DNA of 64,000 bases from Bog-473 sp963828505 (GCA_963828505.1 CAWHFM010000011.1:124001-188000), one strand, 5' to 3'; positions 51,906-61,299 are shown, counted from the stretch's first letter. The notes: a model not told the origin generated them from the letters alone. Made by a program: numbers and translations.

Positions 51906-53084
51906 ATGATCCTTCTGAACATCCTGTCGCTGGTCCTGGGGACCGTCATGGCGCTGGCGATCCTTGGCTCGGCCCTCCAGACCGTGGTCCTTCCCCAGGA
52001 GGGCTTCACCCGTTTGTCCCAGGCCGTCATCGCGCTCGTGTACCGCCTGCTGGTCCACCGCTGGCGGAATCAGGCGAGGACAGACCAGCTCCAACGCATG
52101 TACGCGCCGGTCGCGCTGGTGAGTCTCCCGCTCGTCTGGATGATCTTCATGGTGGTCGCGTTCACCTTCGTCTTCTGGGGCACAGGTGGACTCGGATGGT
52201 CCAAGGCGTTCGAGATCAGCGGATCTTCACTGACGACTCTGGGGTTCTCCGAGCCTGATACGGCTGCTCGCATTTGGCTTGCCTTCGTCGAGGCAACGAT
52301 CGGGCTCGGGCTCGTCGCCCTCCTCATCAGCTATCTCCCGACGATCTACTCCGCCTACAACGGACGGGAGAAGGGAATCATCCGATTGCGACCGATCGCC
52401 GGCACCCCGCCCAACGCCCCCGAACTGCTACAAAGCCTGTATCAAATCGGTGCACTGGACGGTCCGGAGTTCTGGAAGAACCAGTCGGACTGGATCCTCG
52501 ACTTGCAGCAGACCCACACGGCATTTCCGATCCTCTCCTACTTCCCCGAGACCCACCGGGACCACTCGTGGGTCGCCACCGTCGGGACTCTGCTCGACGC
52601 CGCAGCCCTTGTGGCCTCTGCCTCGGAGACCCAGCTGGGCCAGGGCCAAGTGCTGGAGGAGGTCGACAAGGGCCCACTCATGATCCTCGTCTATGGCATA
52701 CCCGCGTTCGTCCGCATCGCACGGGCCGCGAGCGTGCCACTCCCTGAGCCCCAACGTCTACAGGATCTCGTCGCTCAGTTCGCCGGGCCGCCTCCGACCA
52801 TCAGCATCGACCGCGACGAGTACCTCCGCGCCATGGACACGCTGTCCCCAGTGGTCAGGATCACGCCGGGACGAGACGAGGCGAGCTGGCTCCGCTTCGC
52901 GTGGATGCGCTCGACCTACGAGCCCGCCCTTCGCTCCCTGGCCGCGTTGACCAGGGCCTCACCCGCGATGTGGACGACCGACCGGCCCGCCGCTGTCGTC
53001 GGCAAGCCGCGCTTCGTGCGCCGGCGACCGATCGAGATCGACTGGTCTCTCAACGTCGTCGGTTCGAGCCTTACAGGTGGCTGA
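51906..53084 (+). CDS. Potassium-channel-like membrane protein with degenerate filter
   Basis: 392 residues. Helix 1 is about 5-27 (NILSLVLGTVMALAILGSAL), helix 2 about 66-92 (PVALVSLPLVWMIFMVVAFTFVF), then a pore-like loop FEISGSSLTTLGFSEPD (about 104-120) and helix 3 (WLAFVEATIGLGLVALLISY). SLTTLGF matches the K+ filter start (TxxTxGxG), but the final Gly-Tyr/Phe-Gly is F-S-E, so selectivity is uncertain. The remaining 240 residues are a soluble domain. Its last 14 bases overlap the end of the convergent gadB. Confidence 0.75.
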   Translation: MILLNILSLVLGTVMALAILGSALQTVVLPQEGFTRLSQAVIALVYRLLVHRWRNQARTDQLQRMYAPVALVSLPLVWMIFMVVAFTFVFWGTGGLGWSKAFEISGSSLTTLGFSEPDTAARIWLAFVEATIGLGLVALLISYLPTIYSAYNGREKGIIRLRPIAGTPPNAPELLQSLYQIGALDGPEFWKNQSDWILDLQQTHTAFPILSYFPETHRDHSWVATVGTLLDAAALVASASETQLGQGQVLEEVDKGPLMILVYGIPAFVRIARAASVPLPEPQRLQDLVAQFAGPPPTISIDRDEYLRAMDTLSPVVRITPGRDEASWLRFAWMRSTYEPALRSLAALTRASPAMWTTDRPAAVVGKPRFVRRRPIEIDWSLNVVGSSLTGG

Positions 53085-54462
53085 AGCCGCCCGCCTCTTC
53101 CTTGGTCATGGGCACTGTCGTGGGATGGCGGTCGAAGTGAGCGATGGACTCCTCGAAGTGTTGCAAGAGGAGCTCGGCCATATCGCGACTTACGCCCTGG
53201 CGTACGAGGATGCGTTGAACCGCGACGTCAGAGACCGCGCCGGTCAGCGGATACGCGGGCACCTGCCATCCTCGGACCCGTAAACGGTCCGCCAAGTCGT
53301 ACAGCGTGTAGCCCGGGTCTTCGCCCTCGCGTATCCGCCATGCCACCGACGGGATGCCGGTCTCCGGATCGGCGTCGCACAGCAGGTCGAACGGACCGAG
53401 CTTCACCACCTCCCTCGCCAGATAGGCCCCGGCCAAATAGCACGCGTCGTGCACCTTGCGGTAGCCCTCGCGGCCCAGCCGGACGAAGTTGTAGTACTGC
53501 GCGACGATCTGGCCGGCCGGCCGTGAGAAGTTGATCTGGAACACCGGCATGTCCCCGCCGAGATAGGTGACGTGGAAGACAAGGTCGTCAGGCAGGTCAG
53601 CGACATCGCGCCAGAGAACCCATCCGACTCCCAGGGGTGCCAGCCCGAACTTGTGTCCAGACGTGCTGATGGATTTGACGCGAGGGATCCTGAAATCCCA
53701 CTCGACATCAGGCGCGTTGAACGGCGCCAGAAACGCCCCACTCGCCCCGTCGACGTGGATGTCTACATTGAGCCCGGTCTTTTCCTGCAGGTCGTCCAGC
53801 GCCTGTGACAGTTCGAGCACGGGCTCGTACGACCCGGTGTAGGTGACCCCGAAGGTCGGAACGACCATGATGGTGTTCTCGTCGACCCGCTCGAGCATCT
53901 GCTCCACGTCCATGGCGTATCGACCAGGAGACATGGGAATTTCGCGCATCTCGACTTCCCAGTAGCGAGCGAACTTGTGCCAGACCACCTGCACGGGGCC
54001 GCACACCATGTTCGGTTGCGAGGTGGGCTTGCCAGCGGCTTCCTGCCGAGCCCGCCACCGCCACTTGGCCGCCATTCCACCGAGCATGCACGCCTCGGAC
54101 GACCCAATGGCCGAGCACCCCACAGCCTCGCAATGAGCCGGAACGTGCCAGAGATCGGCGAGCATCTGGACGCATCGGCGCTCGAGCTCGGCCGTCTGCG
54201 GGTATTCGTCCTTGTCGATCAGGTTCTTGTCGATGCACAAGTCCATCAAGCCATGGATCTCGGGCTCCTCCCACGTCTGGCAGAACGTGGCCAGGTTCTG
54301 GCGGGCGTTTCCGTCGAGGAGCAGCTCGTCCGAAATCGCCTGGTACGCCAATTCGGCCCTCATCTCACCGTCGGGAAAGAGTCTCGCGGGCAGGCATTCC
54401 AGAACTTCGCGATCGGCGTAGAGCGAGTCGAGCAGATCCGATTCCTTCTTGTGCAAGGGCAT
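53071..54462 (-). CDS. gadB: Glutamate decarboxylase
   Basis: 463 residues from the ATG at 54462 with GGAGGGAG upstream, close to the usual length (about 466). The PLP lysine is K271 in SISTSGHKFGLAPLGVGW; IHVDGASGAFLAPF binds the cofactor ring. It turns glutamate into GABA and CO2 while consuming a proton. No GadC antiporter is present, so a full acid-resistance system is not proven. It is convergent with the channel-like gene, and the GDT1 transporter lies upstream on the same strand. Confidence 0.93.
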   Translation of the reverse strand: MPLHKKESDLLDSLYADREVLECLPARLFPDGEMRAELAYQAISDELLLDGNARQNLATFCQTWEEPEIHGLMDLCIDKNLIDKDEYPQTAELERRCVQMLADLWHVPAHCEAVGCSAIGSSEACMLGGMAAKWRWRARQEAAGKPTSQPNMVCGPVQVVWHKFARYWEVEMREIPMSPGRYAMDVEQMLERVDENTIMVVPTFGVTYTGSYEPVLELSQALDDLQEKTGLNVDIHVDGASGAFLAPFNAPDVEWDFRIPRVKSISTSGHKFGLAPLGVGWVLWRDVADLPDDLVFHVTYLGGDMPVFQINFSRPAGQIVAQYYNFVRLGREGYRKVHDACYLAGAYLAREVVKLGPFDLLCDADPETGIPSVAWRIREGEDPGYTLYDLADRLRVRGWQVPAYPLTGAVSDVAVQRILVRQGVSRDMAELLLQHFEESIAHFDRHPTTVPMTKEEAGGFSHL

Positions 54463-54539
54463 AACGCTCCCTCCATCCGGTGGTTGCAAGTACCGTAGCG
54501 GACCGCCGTGGACCGTCAACGTGTGCGGGCGAAGGGATA

Positions 54540-55115
54540 TCAGCGAAGGGTCTCCCAGACCGCCCAGCCCGTGAGACCGAATAGAACGACAGCGGTCACG
54601 ATGCGCAGTTTCCTGACGTCGATCAGGCGCAAGAGGCTGTGACCTCCAGCGACGGCGAGAGCGGCCACGCTCCAGAGCGCCAGGACCGCGCCCAACGCGA
54701 CGGCGAGCGGCTGGTGATAGTGCGCGGCGAGGTTCGCCGTGAGGATCTGTGTCAGGTCGCCCCACTCAGCCATGAAGATCACGACGAACGCGGTCACGGC
54801 CACCCTTCGATGCGACGCGACCGGTTGCTCAACGATCGCGTCAGCGCGCCTGGCTTCACGCAAGGCAAGGAGGGCTCCGGCCAGGAACATTGCGGCAACG
54901 AACGCACTCAGCACACGTTCAGGAAGCAGGTGGAAGAGGACCACACCGATCGTCACGGCGATCACCACGTGAACGACGAATGCCGCCGCCGCACCCAACC
55001 ACACGACGAGCGGCCGACCGCGCGTGGACATCACCAGAGATGCGAACATCGTCTTGTCCGGGAGCTCCCCCAAGAAGATGATCGGGTAGACGGCGACCAC
55101 AACGGAAAGCTGCAC
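54540..55115 (-). CDS. GDT1/TMEM165 (UPF0016) family cation transporter
   Basis: 191 residues from a GTG at 55115; the start is not certain. Two copies of the E-x-G-D-K/R-S/T signature are found: GELPDKTMFASLVM near the N-terminus and AEWGDLTQILTANLA after the middle loop, with PDKT and GDLT as variants. Six membrane helices are predicted. Family members exchange Mn2+ or Ca2+ for protons. Direct 21-base repeats with palindromes lie just upstream and may be its operator. Next to gadB, it could help with pH or metal control. Confidence 0.85.
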   Translation of the reverse strand: MQLSVVVAVYPIIFLGELPDKTMFASLVMSTRGRPLVVWLGAAAAFVVHVVIAVTIGVVLFHLLPERVLSAFVAAMFLAGALLALREARRADAIVEQPVASHRRVAVTAFVVIFMAEWGDLTQILTANLAAHYHQPLAVALGAVLALWSVAALAVAGGHSLLRLIDVRKLRIVTAVVLFGLTGWAVWETLR

Positions 55116-55123
55116 TATCAGTC

Positions 55124-55166
55124 GAACGTAGTTCGCCTGATCGGCGAACGTAGTTCGCCTGATCGG
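55124..55166. promoter_or_regulatory. Two tandem 21-base units with CGAAC-GTA-GTTCG palindromes
   Basis: Units at 55124-55144 and 55146-55166 are identical over 21 bases, each holding the inverted repeat CGAAC-GTA-GTTCG followed by CCTGATCGG. They lie between the GDT1 gene (minus) and a small plus-strand gene. The three-base spacer excludes a standard LexA box, which needs four. They look like a duplicated operator. Confidence 0.6.
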
Positions 55167-55215
55167 TCTAGGTTGTGCCGTGCGAGGGACCTCGATCGAC
55201 GGGGAGGGCGTGGCC

Positions 55216-55398
55216 ATGCTGTTAGAGCTGAACGAGGGCCAGTGCGCAGAGCTGCAGCGGCTCCTCGAGGACTCTCTCGGTGACCTGAGTTCGGAGATCG
55301 CCGGCACGGACAACGTGGAGTACCGCCAGGGTCTCCGCGAGCGACGCGCCTTGCTCGAGTCCGTCCTCTACCAGCTGGACAACCCCCCACGCACATAG
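55216..55398 (+). CDS. Small helical protein
   Basis: 60 residues from the ATG at 55216 with GGGAGGG seven bases upstream. It reads MLLELNEGQCAELQRLLEDS and then LSSEIAGTDNVEYRQGLRERRALLESVL, a helical hairpin. Proteins of this type are common and uncharacterised in actinobacteria. It faces away from the GDT1 gene and may share its control region. Confidence 0.7.
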   Translation: MLLELNEGQCAELQRLLEDSLGDLSSEIAGTDNVEYRQGLRERRALLESVLYQLDNPPRT

Positions 55399-55547
55399 CC
55401 CCGTAGGACATCGGCTGGCGGGCTGTCGGCCCGCCGGACACTGGTCCTGGTCGGGAGGCGATGAGCCCGACCAGGACGCGGTGGCGAAGAGGCTCGACCA
55501 GGTGGAGACTCGAGCACGTTCGTCCTGTTCCGTAGAGAGGGAGCGCC

Positions 55548-56381
55548 ATGTCAACGTTGCTCGTCGACCGCCTTGAGACTGGGGTCACTCGGATCACATT
55601 GAACCGCCCGGAGCGGCTGAACGCGATGAACTCCGAGCTCGTAGCTGACCTCCACGGCGCCCTCGACGCCGCCGCCCGTGACCGCGACTGCCGGGTCGTC
55701 GTCCTCACGGGTGCCGGTCGCGGCTTCTGTGCGGGCCTGGACCTCGGCGGCTACGGCCAACCGCCAGACTCCGAAGGGCTCGGCCCGGTCGAGACCGGTT
55801 TTGCCACACAGACGCACATCGCGGCACTGGTCCCCCGGCTCCGCTCGCTCCCGCAGCCGGTCATCGCGGCCGTGAATGGGCCGGCAGCGGGCGGTGGTCT
55901 CGCGCTCGCGCTGGCTTGTGACGTCCGCATCGCCGCCGCTTCCGCGCGCTTCAACGTCGCCTTCGTGCGACTCGGCATCTCGGGCTGCGACATCGGAGTG
56001 AGCTGGCTCTTGCCCCGCCTGGTGGGCGCCTCACGGGCGTGGGAGCTGATGTTGACGGGACGGATCATTGAGGCGGACGAGGCGGACCGGATCGGGCTGC
56101 TCCTGCGGGTCGTGCCCGACGGGGAGCTGATGGAGCACGCCCTCGGGACCGCCCGGCTCATCGCGGCCAACAGCCCTTGGGGCGTGCGCATGACCAAGGA
56201 GGTCATGTGGTCTCAGCTCGAGGTGGGCTCGCTCCAGGCGGGCATCGACCTGGAGAACCGGACCCAAGTGCTTTCGTCCCACACCGGAGACATGCGAGAG
56301 GCCGTGGCGGCGTTCTTGGAGAAGCGACCGCCGAGCTTCGGCGGGTCACCGGTGGCTCGGGTCAGTCCCGAGCGCGAATAG
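55548..56381 (+). CDS. Enoyl-CoA hydratase/isomerase family protein (EchA-like)
   Basis: 277 residues, crotonase fold, ATG with GAGAGGGAG upstream. The oxyanion-hole motifs are GRGFCAGLDLGGY and AVNGPAAGGGLALALACD. The region of the second active glutamate reads FVRLGISGCDIGVSWLLPRLVG, the EchA12-like form in which Asp takes the acid position. Full hydratase activity therefore is not assured; isomerase or hydrolase use is possible. It stands alone between a small protein gene and the CAP lipoprotein. Confidence 0.92.
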   Translation: MSTLLVDRLETGVTRITLNRPERLNAMNSELVADLHGALDAAARDRDCRVVVLTGAGRGFCAGLDLGGYGQPPDSEGLGPVETGFATQTHIAALVPRLRSLPQPVIAAVNGPAAGGGLALALACDVRIAAASARFNVAFVRLGISGCDIGVSWLLPRLVGASRAWELMLTGRIIEADEADRIGLLLRVVPDGELMEHALGTARLIAANSPWGVRMTKEVMWSQLEVGSLQAGIDLENRTQVLSSHTGDMREAVAAFLEKRPPSFGGSPVARVSPERE

Positions 56382-56502
56382 GGATGACCGCCACCTCGGT
56401 CGGGGTGCCGTCGCAGCCCTCGGGTGCTCTCGCGAAGGGACGGAAAGGACCAGCTTTGGCGAGCCCAACCCGACCGGCATCCTCACTACCTTGGCGGCCA
56501 CC

Positions 56503-57975
56503 ATGGTGTTCGTGTCCTCAAGGCGGTGTCGATCGGCCAGTACGGCGTCCGCTCTGGCCATCGTGGTGATTCTGGGACTGCTCGCTTCAGGCTGCTCAGC
56601 CGGGCCCGGACCCAGTCCATCGGCCAACCCGACGGCCTCCATAGCACCGTCGCCCGACTACCCCAACTTGTGCGCGCCGGTCGGAGAAGATTCCTCGAGC
56701 ACCTGCGTCCGACTCGTCCTTGAGGCAATAGACCGCGCTCGGTCCTCTGAGGGTCTCGGGCCGATGCGTCTCCCCGCCGATTTCCCCCGCCTCACCGTGC
56801 CCGAGCAGGTCTTCGTTGCCATCGATCGCGAGCGGATCGACCGCGGACTCGCTCCGTTCGCCGGCCTGTCGGAGACACTCGACCGGGCCGCGCAGAGCGC
56901 AGCGGACGCCGGCCGCCTGCCAGGCCGCCCGGGTGTCGGAGCGCTGGCGGACGCAGCAGAGTGGATCGGCAACGTCGACAACGGTCTCGATGCCGTCTAC
57001 GAGTGGATGTACGACGACGGTCCGGGGAGCGGGACACCGAGCTGCTCGGCCAGCAAAAGGTCCGGTTGCTGGGCCGACCGCCGTATCGTGCTGGACCACC
57101 TCGGCTCGAGTGGCCTCGTGATGGGTGCTGCCTTCGACCCGGGGGGCGCCGGCACTCCGGGTGCGGCGGACGGATCGTCGCTCGCCGCCACTCTGGCGGT
57201 CGAGCCACGGGGGGCGGCGCCCTTCGCTTACACATGGAGCGACGCCACGGCGGCTACGGCGGCAGGCACCCTCACTCCACTGCGCGGCGTACCACCCGAC
57301 GAATCCCTGACCGGGATGCCAGATCCCAGGGACAACGTGGCCGCCGTGCCCGACTACACACGGTCGTGCGCCTCGAGCGGCATCGACGATTCGGCAGACT
57401 GCGTCGCGGCGACGCTCGAGGCCATCAACCACGCCCATGCCCTGGAGGGGGTACGGCCGATGGTGCTCCCGGCCGGTTTTGCACAGATGAGCACTCCGGA
57501 CCAGCTCTTTATCGTGATCAACCTGGAGCGAGTCGACCGCGGCCTTCCGCCATTTCGCGGGCTCACCACCGCGCTGAACCGCAACGCTCAGCGCGGCGCC
57601 GACGACGCGGGAGACCCGCCCGACGCCGGACGCCGCTATGCCCTCGACGATTCCGAATGGGCCGGCGGGTCGGTGAACGGGCTCGACGCCGACTACGGCT
57701 GGATGTACGACGACGGGTTCAACAGCGGCAATCTCGACTGCGCCCACCCGGGCGACGCGGGCTGCTGGGGCCACCGCAAGGGAATCCTCGACGATTTCGG
57801 GACGGGGCCCGGGCTCGTGATGGGTGCAGCCGTCGACGCATCGAGCGACACGCACTCCGGCGACGTCGGGGGAACGTCCATGGCCGTCACCCTGGCCGCA
57901 GCGGGTACCCCGCCGAAGTCGTACATCCTGACCTGGTCACAGGTCGTCGCCACCCTGCCCGCCGGCACCTCCTGA
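56503..57975 (+). CDS. Lipoprotein with two tandem CAP-like domains
   Basis: 490 residues. A signal peptide ends in LLASGC (C31), a lipobox for diacylglyceryl attachment. Two domains of about 210 residues follow (about 55-265 and 285-485) with the same order: CVxxxLEAIDxAxxxEGxxPM, ERxDRGLxPFxGL, WMYDDG, GCW, HR. Domain 2 keeps CWGHRKGIL, domain 1 has CWADRRIVL, so the histidine of the CAP cleft is lost in domain 1. CAP proteins bind lipids or act on the wall; catalysis is unproven. Confidence 0.85.
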   Translation: MVFVSSRRCRSASTASALAIVVILGLLASGCSAGPGPSPSANPTASIAPSPDYPNLCAPVGEDSSSTCVRLVLEAIDRARSSEGLGPMRLPADFPRLTVPEQVFVAIDRERIDRGLAPFAGLSETLDRAAQSAADAGRLPGRPGVGALADAAEWIGNVDNGLDAVYEWMYDDGPGSGTPSCSASKRSGCWADRRIVLDHLGSSGLVMGAAFDPGGAGTPGAADGSSLAATLAVEPRGAAPFAYTWSDATAATAAGTLTPLRGVPPDESLTGMPDPRDNVAAVPDYTRSCASSGIDDSADCVAATLEAINHAHALEGVRPMVLPAGFAQMSTPDQLFIVINLERVDRGLPPFRGLTTALNRNAQRGADDAGDPPDAGRRYALDDSEWAGGSVNGLDADYGWMYDDGFNSGNLDCAHPGDAGCWGHRKGILDDFGTGPGLVMGAAVDASSDTHSGDVGGTSMAVTLAAAGTPPKSYILTWSQVVATLPAGTS

Positions 57976-58238
57976 CCGACGCGGGGAGCCATAGGTTGGC
58001 TCCTCTCGACCGCAGAAGGGGGACCGCGTTGACGGCATCACTCGTGTTCTACGGCGTTCTCGGCGTGGCCAGCACGGGTGCTCGCCTTCGTGGCCAATCG
58101 GCGGTTGTTCGCGTCGGGCGTTCCTGCTCCGGGCCGGGTGACGTGTCCTGGATCTTCTTCGTCATGAGCCTCTTCACCAGCTCGGCCTTCTCGGTCGCCC
58201 TCTTCCTCGCCTTCATGGAGCCAATTGCGCTACAACGG
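57976..58238. other. Intergenic region with possible degraded membrane-protein fragment
   Basis: A TTG-initiated frame from about 58029 gives LTASLVFYGVLGVASTG; a second frame offers VLAFVANRRLFASGVPAPG, and the first resumes with VSWIFFVMSLFTSSAFSVALF. These hydrophobic pieces may be a frameshifted small membrane protein. They are convergent with the FAD oxidoreductase. Evidence is weak. Confidence 0.3.
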
Positions 58239-59816
58239 TTACGCCGGCCGGTCGATGGATCCCGCCGCTTCGAGCACGGCGTAGCCGCAGTTGTAGCCGG
58301 GGATGAAGGTCACCCCCGGGCCGCCGTGGCACCCGGCCCCGCAGAGGTAGAGCCCTGAAATCGGAACAGGATTGTCCGGCCAGCCCCGGGACCCGGGGCG
58401 AAACGGACCCATGAACTCGGGCTGGAGCAATCCATGCGTGAAGTCACCGCCGGTGCAACCGAACATCAGCTCGTAGGTGTAGGCCGGGTAATTGAGCTGG
58501 CGTTCGACGAGGTCCGGGAATCCCGGCGCGACCAGAGCGATCTTCTCCACGATGCGGTCCGCCATCTCGTCGCGAAAACGCGCCTGCTCTTCGTGCCCTG
58601 TGCCGACAGGGAGGTAGAAGGCGAAGCTGCTGGCGGCGTGGCGCCCGGGCGGCGCCAGAGACGGGTCGTCGAGGGACGGGATCTGCAGATTGAACGACGG
58701 AGCGGACGGCACCTCCCCCCGCATGCACCCTTCGAAGTCAAGCTGCATCTGCTCTGCGGTACCGAAGAACGTCACGTTTCGCGCCATAGAGGTCTCGTTG
58801 AGGGCCTCGTAGGGGGCCTGGTACTCGGGCAGCCCGTTCAGGGCAAAGTGGGCCTGAAAGTACAGGGCACGGTGGTCGATGGCTGCAACCCGGCGCTGGA
58901 AGGCGTCAGGGAGTTTCTCCGGGTCGAGCAGCTGCGTGAACGTCGCGGTGGGATCGAGGTTTGACACGACGACGGGAGCGGTCACCACCTCTCCTCCTCC
59001 GAGTTCCACCCCCTTGACGGCACCAGAGTCGGTGACGATTCGGGCCACCTTCGCGTGACGCCGAAGCTCGCCACCATGCTTTTCGAAAAGGGCCAGGAGG
59101 TGCTCGGAGATGGTGCCGATCCCGCCTCGCACCTTGGACATGGTCGCGTCGCCGGGTGAGGCCAGGGCGAAGGCGAGGCAAAGAGCACTGCCCGGAGACC
59201 ACGGACCACGGCAGGTCGAATTGACGGCCAGAAACGCCAGCATGGCCCGGACGGAGGCATGCGCGACACGGTCAGGCAGGTGGCGATCGACGACGTCCAT
59301 GACGCTGCCGAACATCGCCACGCGGATGGCCTCCCTTTCGGCCTCGTTCGCAGCGGATGCCCACATCTCATCGAGCGTGCGGGGAGGGCGACGGACATCG
59401 AAGCGGCCGATGGCTCGGGCGGGCGCTTCGGCCCATGCGGCGATGTCGGCCATTCCCAGCACGGCGTCCATGCCGATGCGTTCGCCGAGGTGTTCGAGGA
59501 GACGCTCGGGGTCCGAGTACAGCACCAGCGGTGGCTGACCATCGATGGGTCCCACGCTGGCAGACTGCACTTCGGGTTCGTAAATCGGGCACGATCCGAG
59601 CTCGAGGTCCGTATAGACCTCGTTGGGCACGGGGAACTGGATCGACCCCGCCAGCTCGAATCGGTAGCCCCGTATGAGTTCCGTGTTCGAAGCCATCCCT
59701 CCGATGAAGTGGTTCTTCTCCAGGCACAGCACCCGCATGCCCCCGCGCGCCATCACGAAGGCGGCCGTCAAGCCGTTGTGTCCGGCACCGACGACGATGG
59801 CGTCGTAGTCAGGCAT
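58239..59816 (-). CDS. PYROXD2/phytoene-desaturase-like FAD oxidoreductase
   Basis: 525 residues. The dinucleotide motif is DAIVVGAGHNGLTAAFVMARGG (about 5-26), followed by VLCLEKNHFIGGMASN. The C-terminal FAD segment GLYLCGAGCHGGPGVTFIPGYN is characteristic of the NAD(P)/FAD phytoene-dehydrogenase-like group. It lacks crtB/crtI neighbours, so carotenoid desaturation is not indicated. Members oxidise diverse hydrophobic substrates. It faces a secreted beta-propeller gene. Confidence 0.88.
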   Translation of the reverse strand: MPDYDAIVVGAGHNGLTAAFVMARGGMRVLCLEKNHFIGGMASNTELIRGYRFELAGSIQFPVPNEVYTDLELGSCPIYEPEVQSASVGPIDGQPPLVLYSDPERLLEHLGERIGMDAVLGMADIAAWAEAPARAIGRFDVRRPPRTLDEMWASAANEAEREAIRVAMFGSVMDVVDRHLPDRVAHASVRAMLAFLAVNSTCRGPWSPGSALCLAFALASPGDATMSKVRGGIGTISEHLLALFEKHGGELRRHAKVARIVTDSGAVKGVELGGGEVVTAPVVVSNLDPTATFTQLLDPEKLPDAFQRRVAAIDHRALYFQAHFALNGLPEYQAPYEALNETSMARNVTFFGTAEQMQLDFEGCMRGEVPSAPSFNLQIPSLDDPSLAPPGRHAASSFAFYLPVGTGHEEQARFRDEMADRIVEKIALVAPGFPDLVERQLNYPAYTYELMFGCTGGDFTHGLLQPEFMGPFRPGSRGWPDNPVPISGLYLCGAGCHGGPGVTFIPGYNCGYAVLEAAGSIDRPA

Positions 59817-60124
59817 CGGATCGGGACCTTAATAGGCCCAGACGAGACGTCCATGACGAAGGGTCGATCTCAAGCCGTCGTCGGCGAGCGATCACTGTTC
59901 CGAACCCGTTCCCCGTCCGGTCGGTGTGGGGGAGACGGCCGACTGGTGGTGTCGTGCCTGGAGGCGGACCATCCAGTGGGTCGCTTCGGACCGGGCGCTG
60001 CGGACCATGGGCGACATGCACCACCCCCTGGAGCTGATCGCAATCCGCGCGCCGCCCTGGACCGTACGACTGCTTGGGGAAGGCGCGCGGCGCCGACCAT
60101 TGAGCGCGGAAGGATGGGTGTGCG
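59817..60124. other. Divergent intergenic region, nothing recognised
   Basis: 308 bases between the oxidoreductase (minus) and the propeller gene (plus). It must carry both promoters, but I see no clear boxes, repeat or gene. Confidence 0.4.
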
Positions 60125-61291
60125 ATGGGGCGAGGGAACGAATTGTCACGTTGGTCGGGACTCTCCCGGGGTACCGGCTTGGCGGCTGCATTCGGGTCGG
60201 CCGCCGCTTTGTCGTTGTCGACACTGGCGGCACCGGCGGGTGCCAACCCGAGTCCGCCTCCGTTCCTCTCCCACTTCAATACGGTGACCACGGTGGGATC
60301 GACGGTCCCGCCCAACGGCGACGTGAACCCATACGGGATCACCACCGTGCCCGCCACCGTCGGTCACCTGGTCGCAGGGGACACCCTGGTCAGCAACTTC
60401 AACGCACCGTCCAACTTGCAGGGCACCGGGAATACGATCGTGCAGGTCTCCCCCAGCGGCCAGGTGAGCGTCTTCTCACACATCCACCACAACGGCCTGC
60501 CCGGGTCTTGTCCCGGAGGGGTTGGCCTGACCACTGCGCTGGCCGTGCTGAACAGCGGCGACGTGGTCGTGGGCAGCCTGCCCGTGACCGATGCTGGCAA
60601 GGGCACGCCCGAGGCCGGCTGCCTCATCGTGCTCGACAGCAACGGCACGCCCGTCGAGACGTGGTCCGGCAACGGCATCAACGGTCCATGGGACCTGGCT
60701 GCCGTCCAGTTCGGCGACTTCGCCCAGCTCTTCGTGACGAACGTGCTCAACGGGACCGTCGCAGCGGGCGGCGGAGTGGTGCACCGCGGCACAGTCGTCC
60801 GGCTCGATGTAGGCGACCGGTGGGGCCAGACGCCGATCCTTTTCGGGTCGACGACCATTGCCACCGGGTTCCCCGAGGAGCTGAACTCGTCCGCACTCGT
60901 GCTGGGTCCGACCGGCGCCGCCCTTGCCCGAGACGGGACGCTGTACGTGGCCGACACCGTCGGGAACCGGATCGCGGCCGTACCCGATGCGCCGTTCCGG
61001 CAAGTCCCGGCGACGGGGGGCGGAACCACCCTGACCTCGGGCGGCTCTCTCAACAGCCCGCTCGGCATGATGCTCGCCCCTGACGGCGACGTGGTGACGG
61101 TCAACGGTGGCGACCCGAACGCCGTCGAGACGAACCCGGAGGGACGTCAGGTCGACACGGTCAAGCTGGATCCCCTCGGCAGCGGCGGGGACCTGTTCGG
61201 CCTGACGTTGGCGCCCTACGCCCGCGGCGTCCTCTTCGTCGACGACGGTGACAACACCCTGAAGCTGTTCGGACCGGGCTCCGGCTCCTGA
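60125..61291 (+). CDS. Secreted NHL/beta-propeller-like protein
   Basis: 388 residues. A signal peptide ends near AAPAGA (residues 1-40). Repeated propeller blades follow, with DTLVSNFNAPSNLQGTGNTIVQVSPSG, ALARDGTLYVADTVGNRIAAV and GLTLAPYARGVLFVDDGDNTLKLF. Such proteins bind sugars or lactones or act as adhesins. No catalytic metal site stands out. It precedes a convergent 2OG-Fe(II) oxygenase and a direct repeat. Confidence 0.78.
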   Translation: MGRGNELSRWSGLSRGTGLAAAFGSAAALSLSTLAAPAGANPSPPPFLSHFNTVTTVGSTVPPNGDVNPYGITTVPATVGHLVAGDTLVSNFNAPSNLQGTGNTIVQVSPSGQVSVFSHIHHNGLPGSCPGGVGLTTALAVLNSGDVVVGSLPVTDAGKGTPEAGCLIVLDSNGTPVETWSGNGINGPWDLAAVQFGDFAQLFVTNVLNGTVAAGGGVVHRGTVVRLDVGDRWGQTPILFGSTTIATGFPEELNSSALVLGPTGAALARDGTLYVADTVGNRIAAVPDAPFRQVPATGGGTTLTSGGSLNSPLGMMLAPDGDVVTVNGGDPNAVETNPEGRQVDTVKLDPLGSGGDLFGLTLAPYARGVLFVDDGDNTLKLFGPGSGS

Positions 61292-61299
61292 ACCCCGCC

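Noticed and set aside
55124..55166. LexA/SOS boxes upstream of the GDT1 gene
   Set aside because: The arms CGAAC/GTTCG resemble LexA sites, but the spacer is three bases and not four in both units.
58239..59816. Carotenoid biosynthesis (phytoene desaturase)
   Set aside because: The protein is of the PYROXD2-like branch and no crtB, crtE or cyclase gene is nearby.
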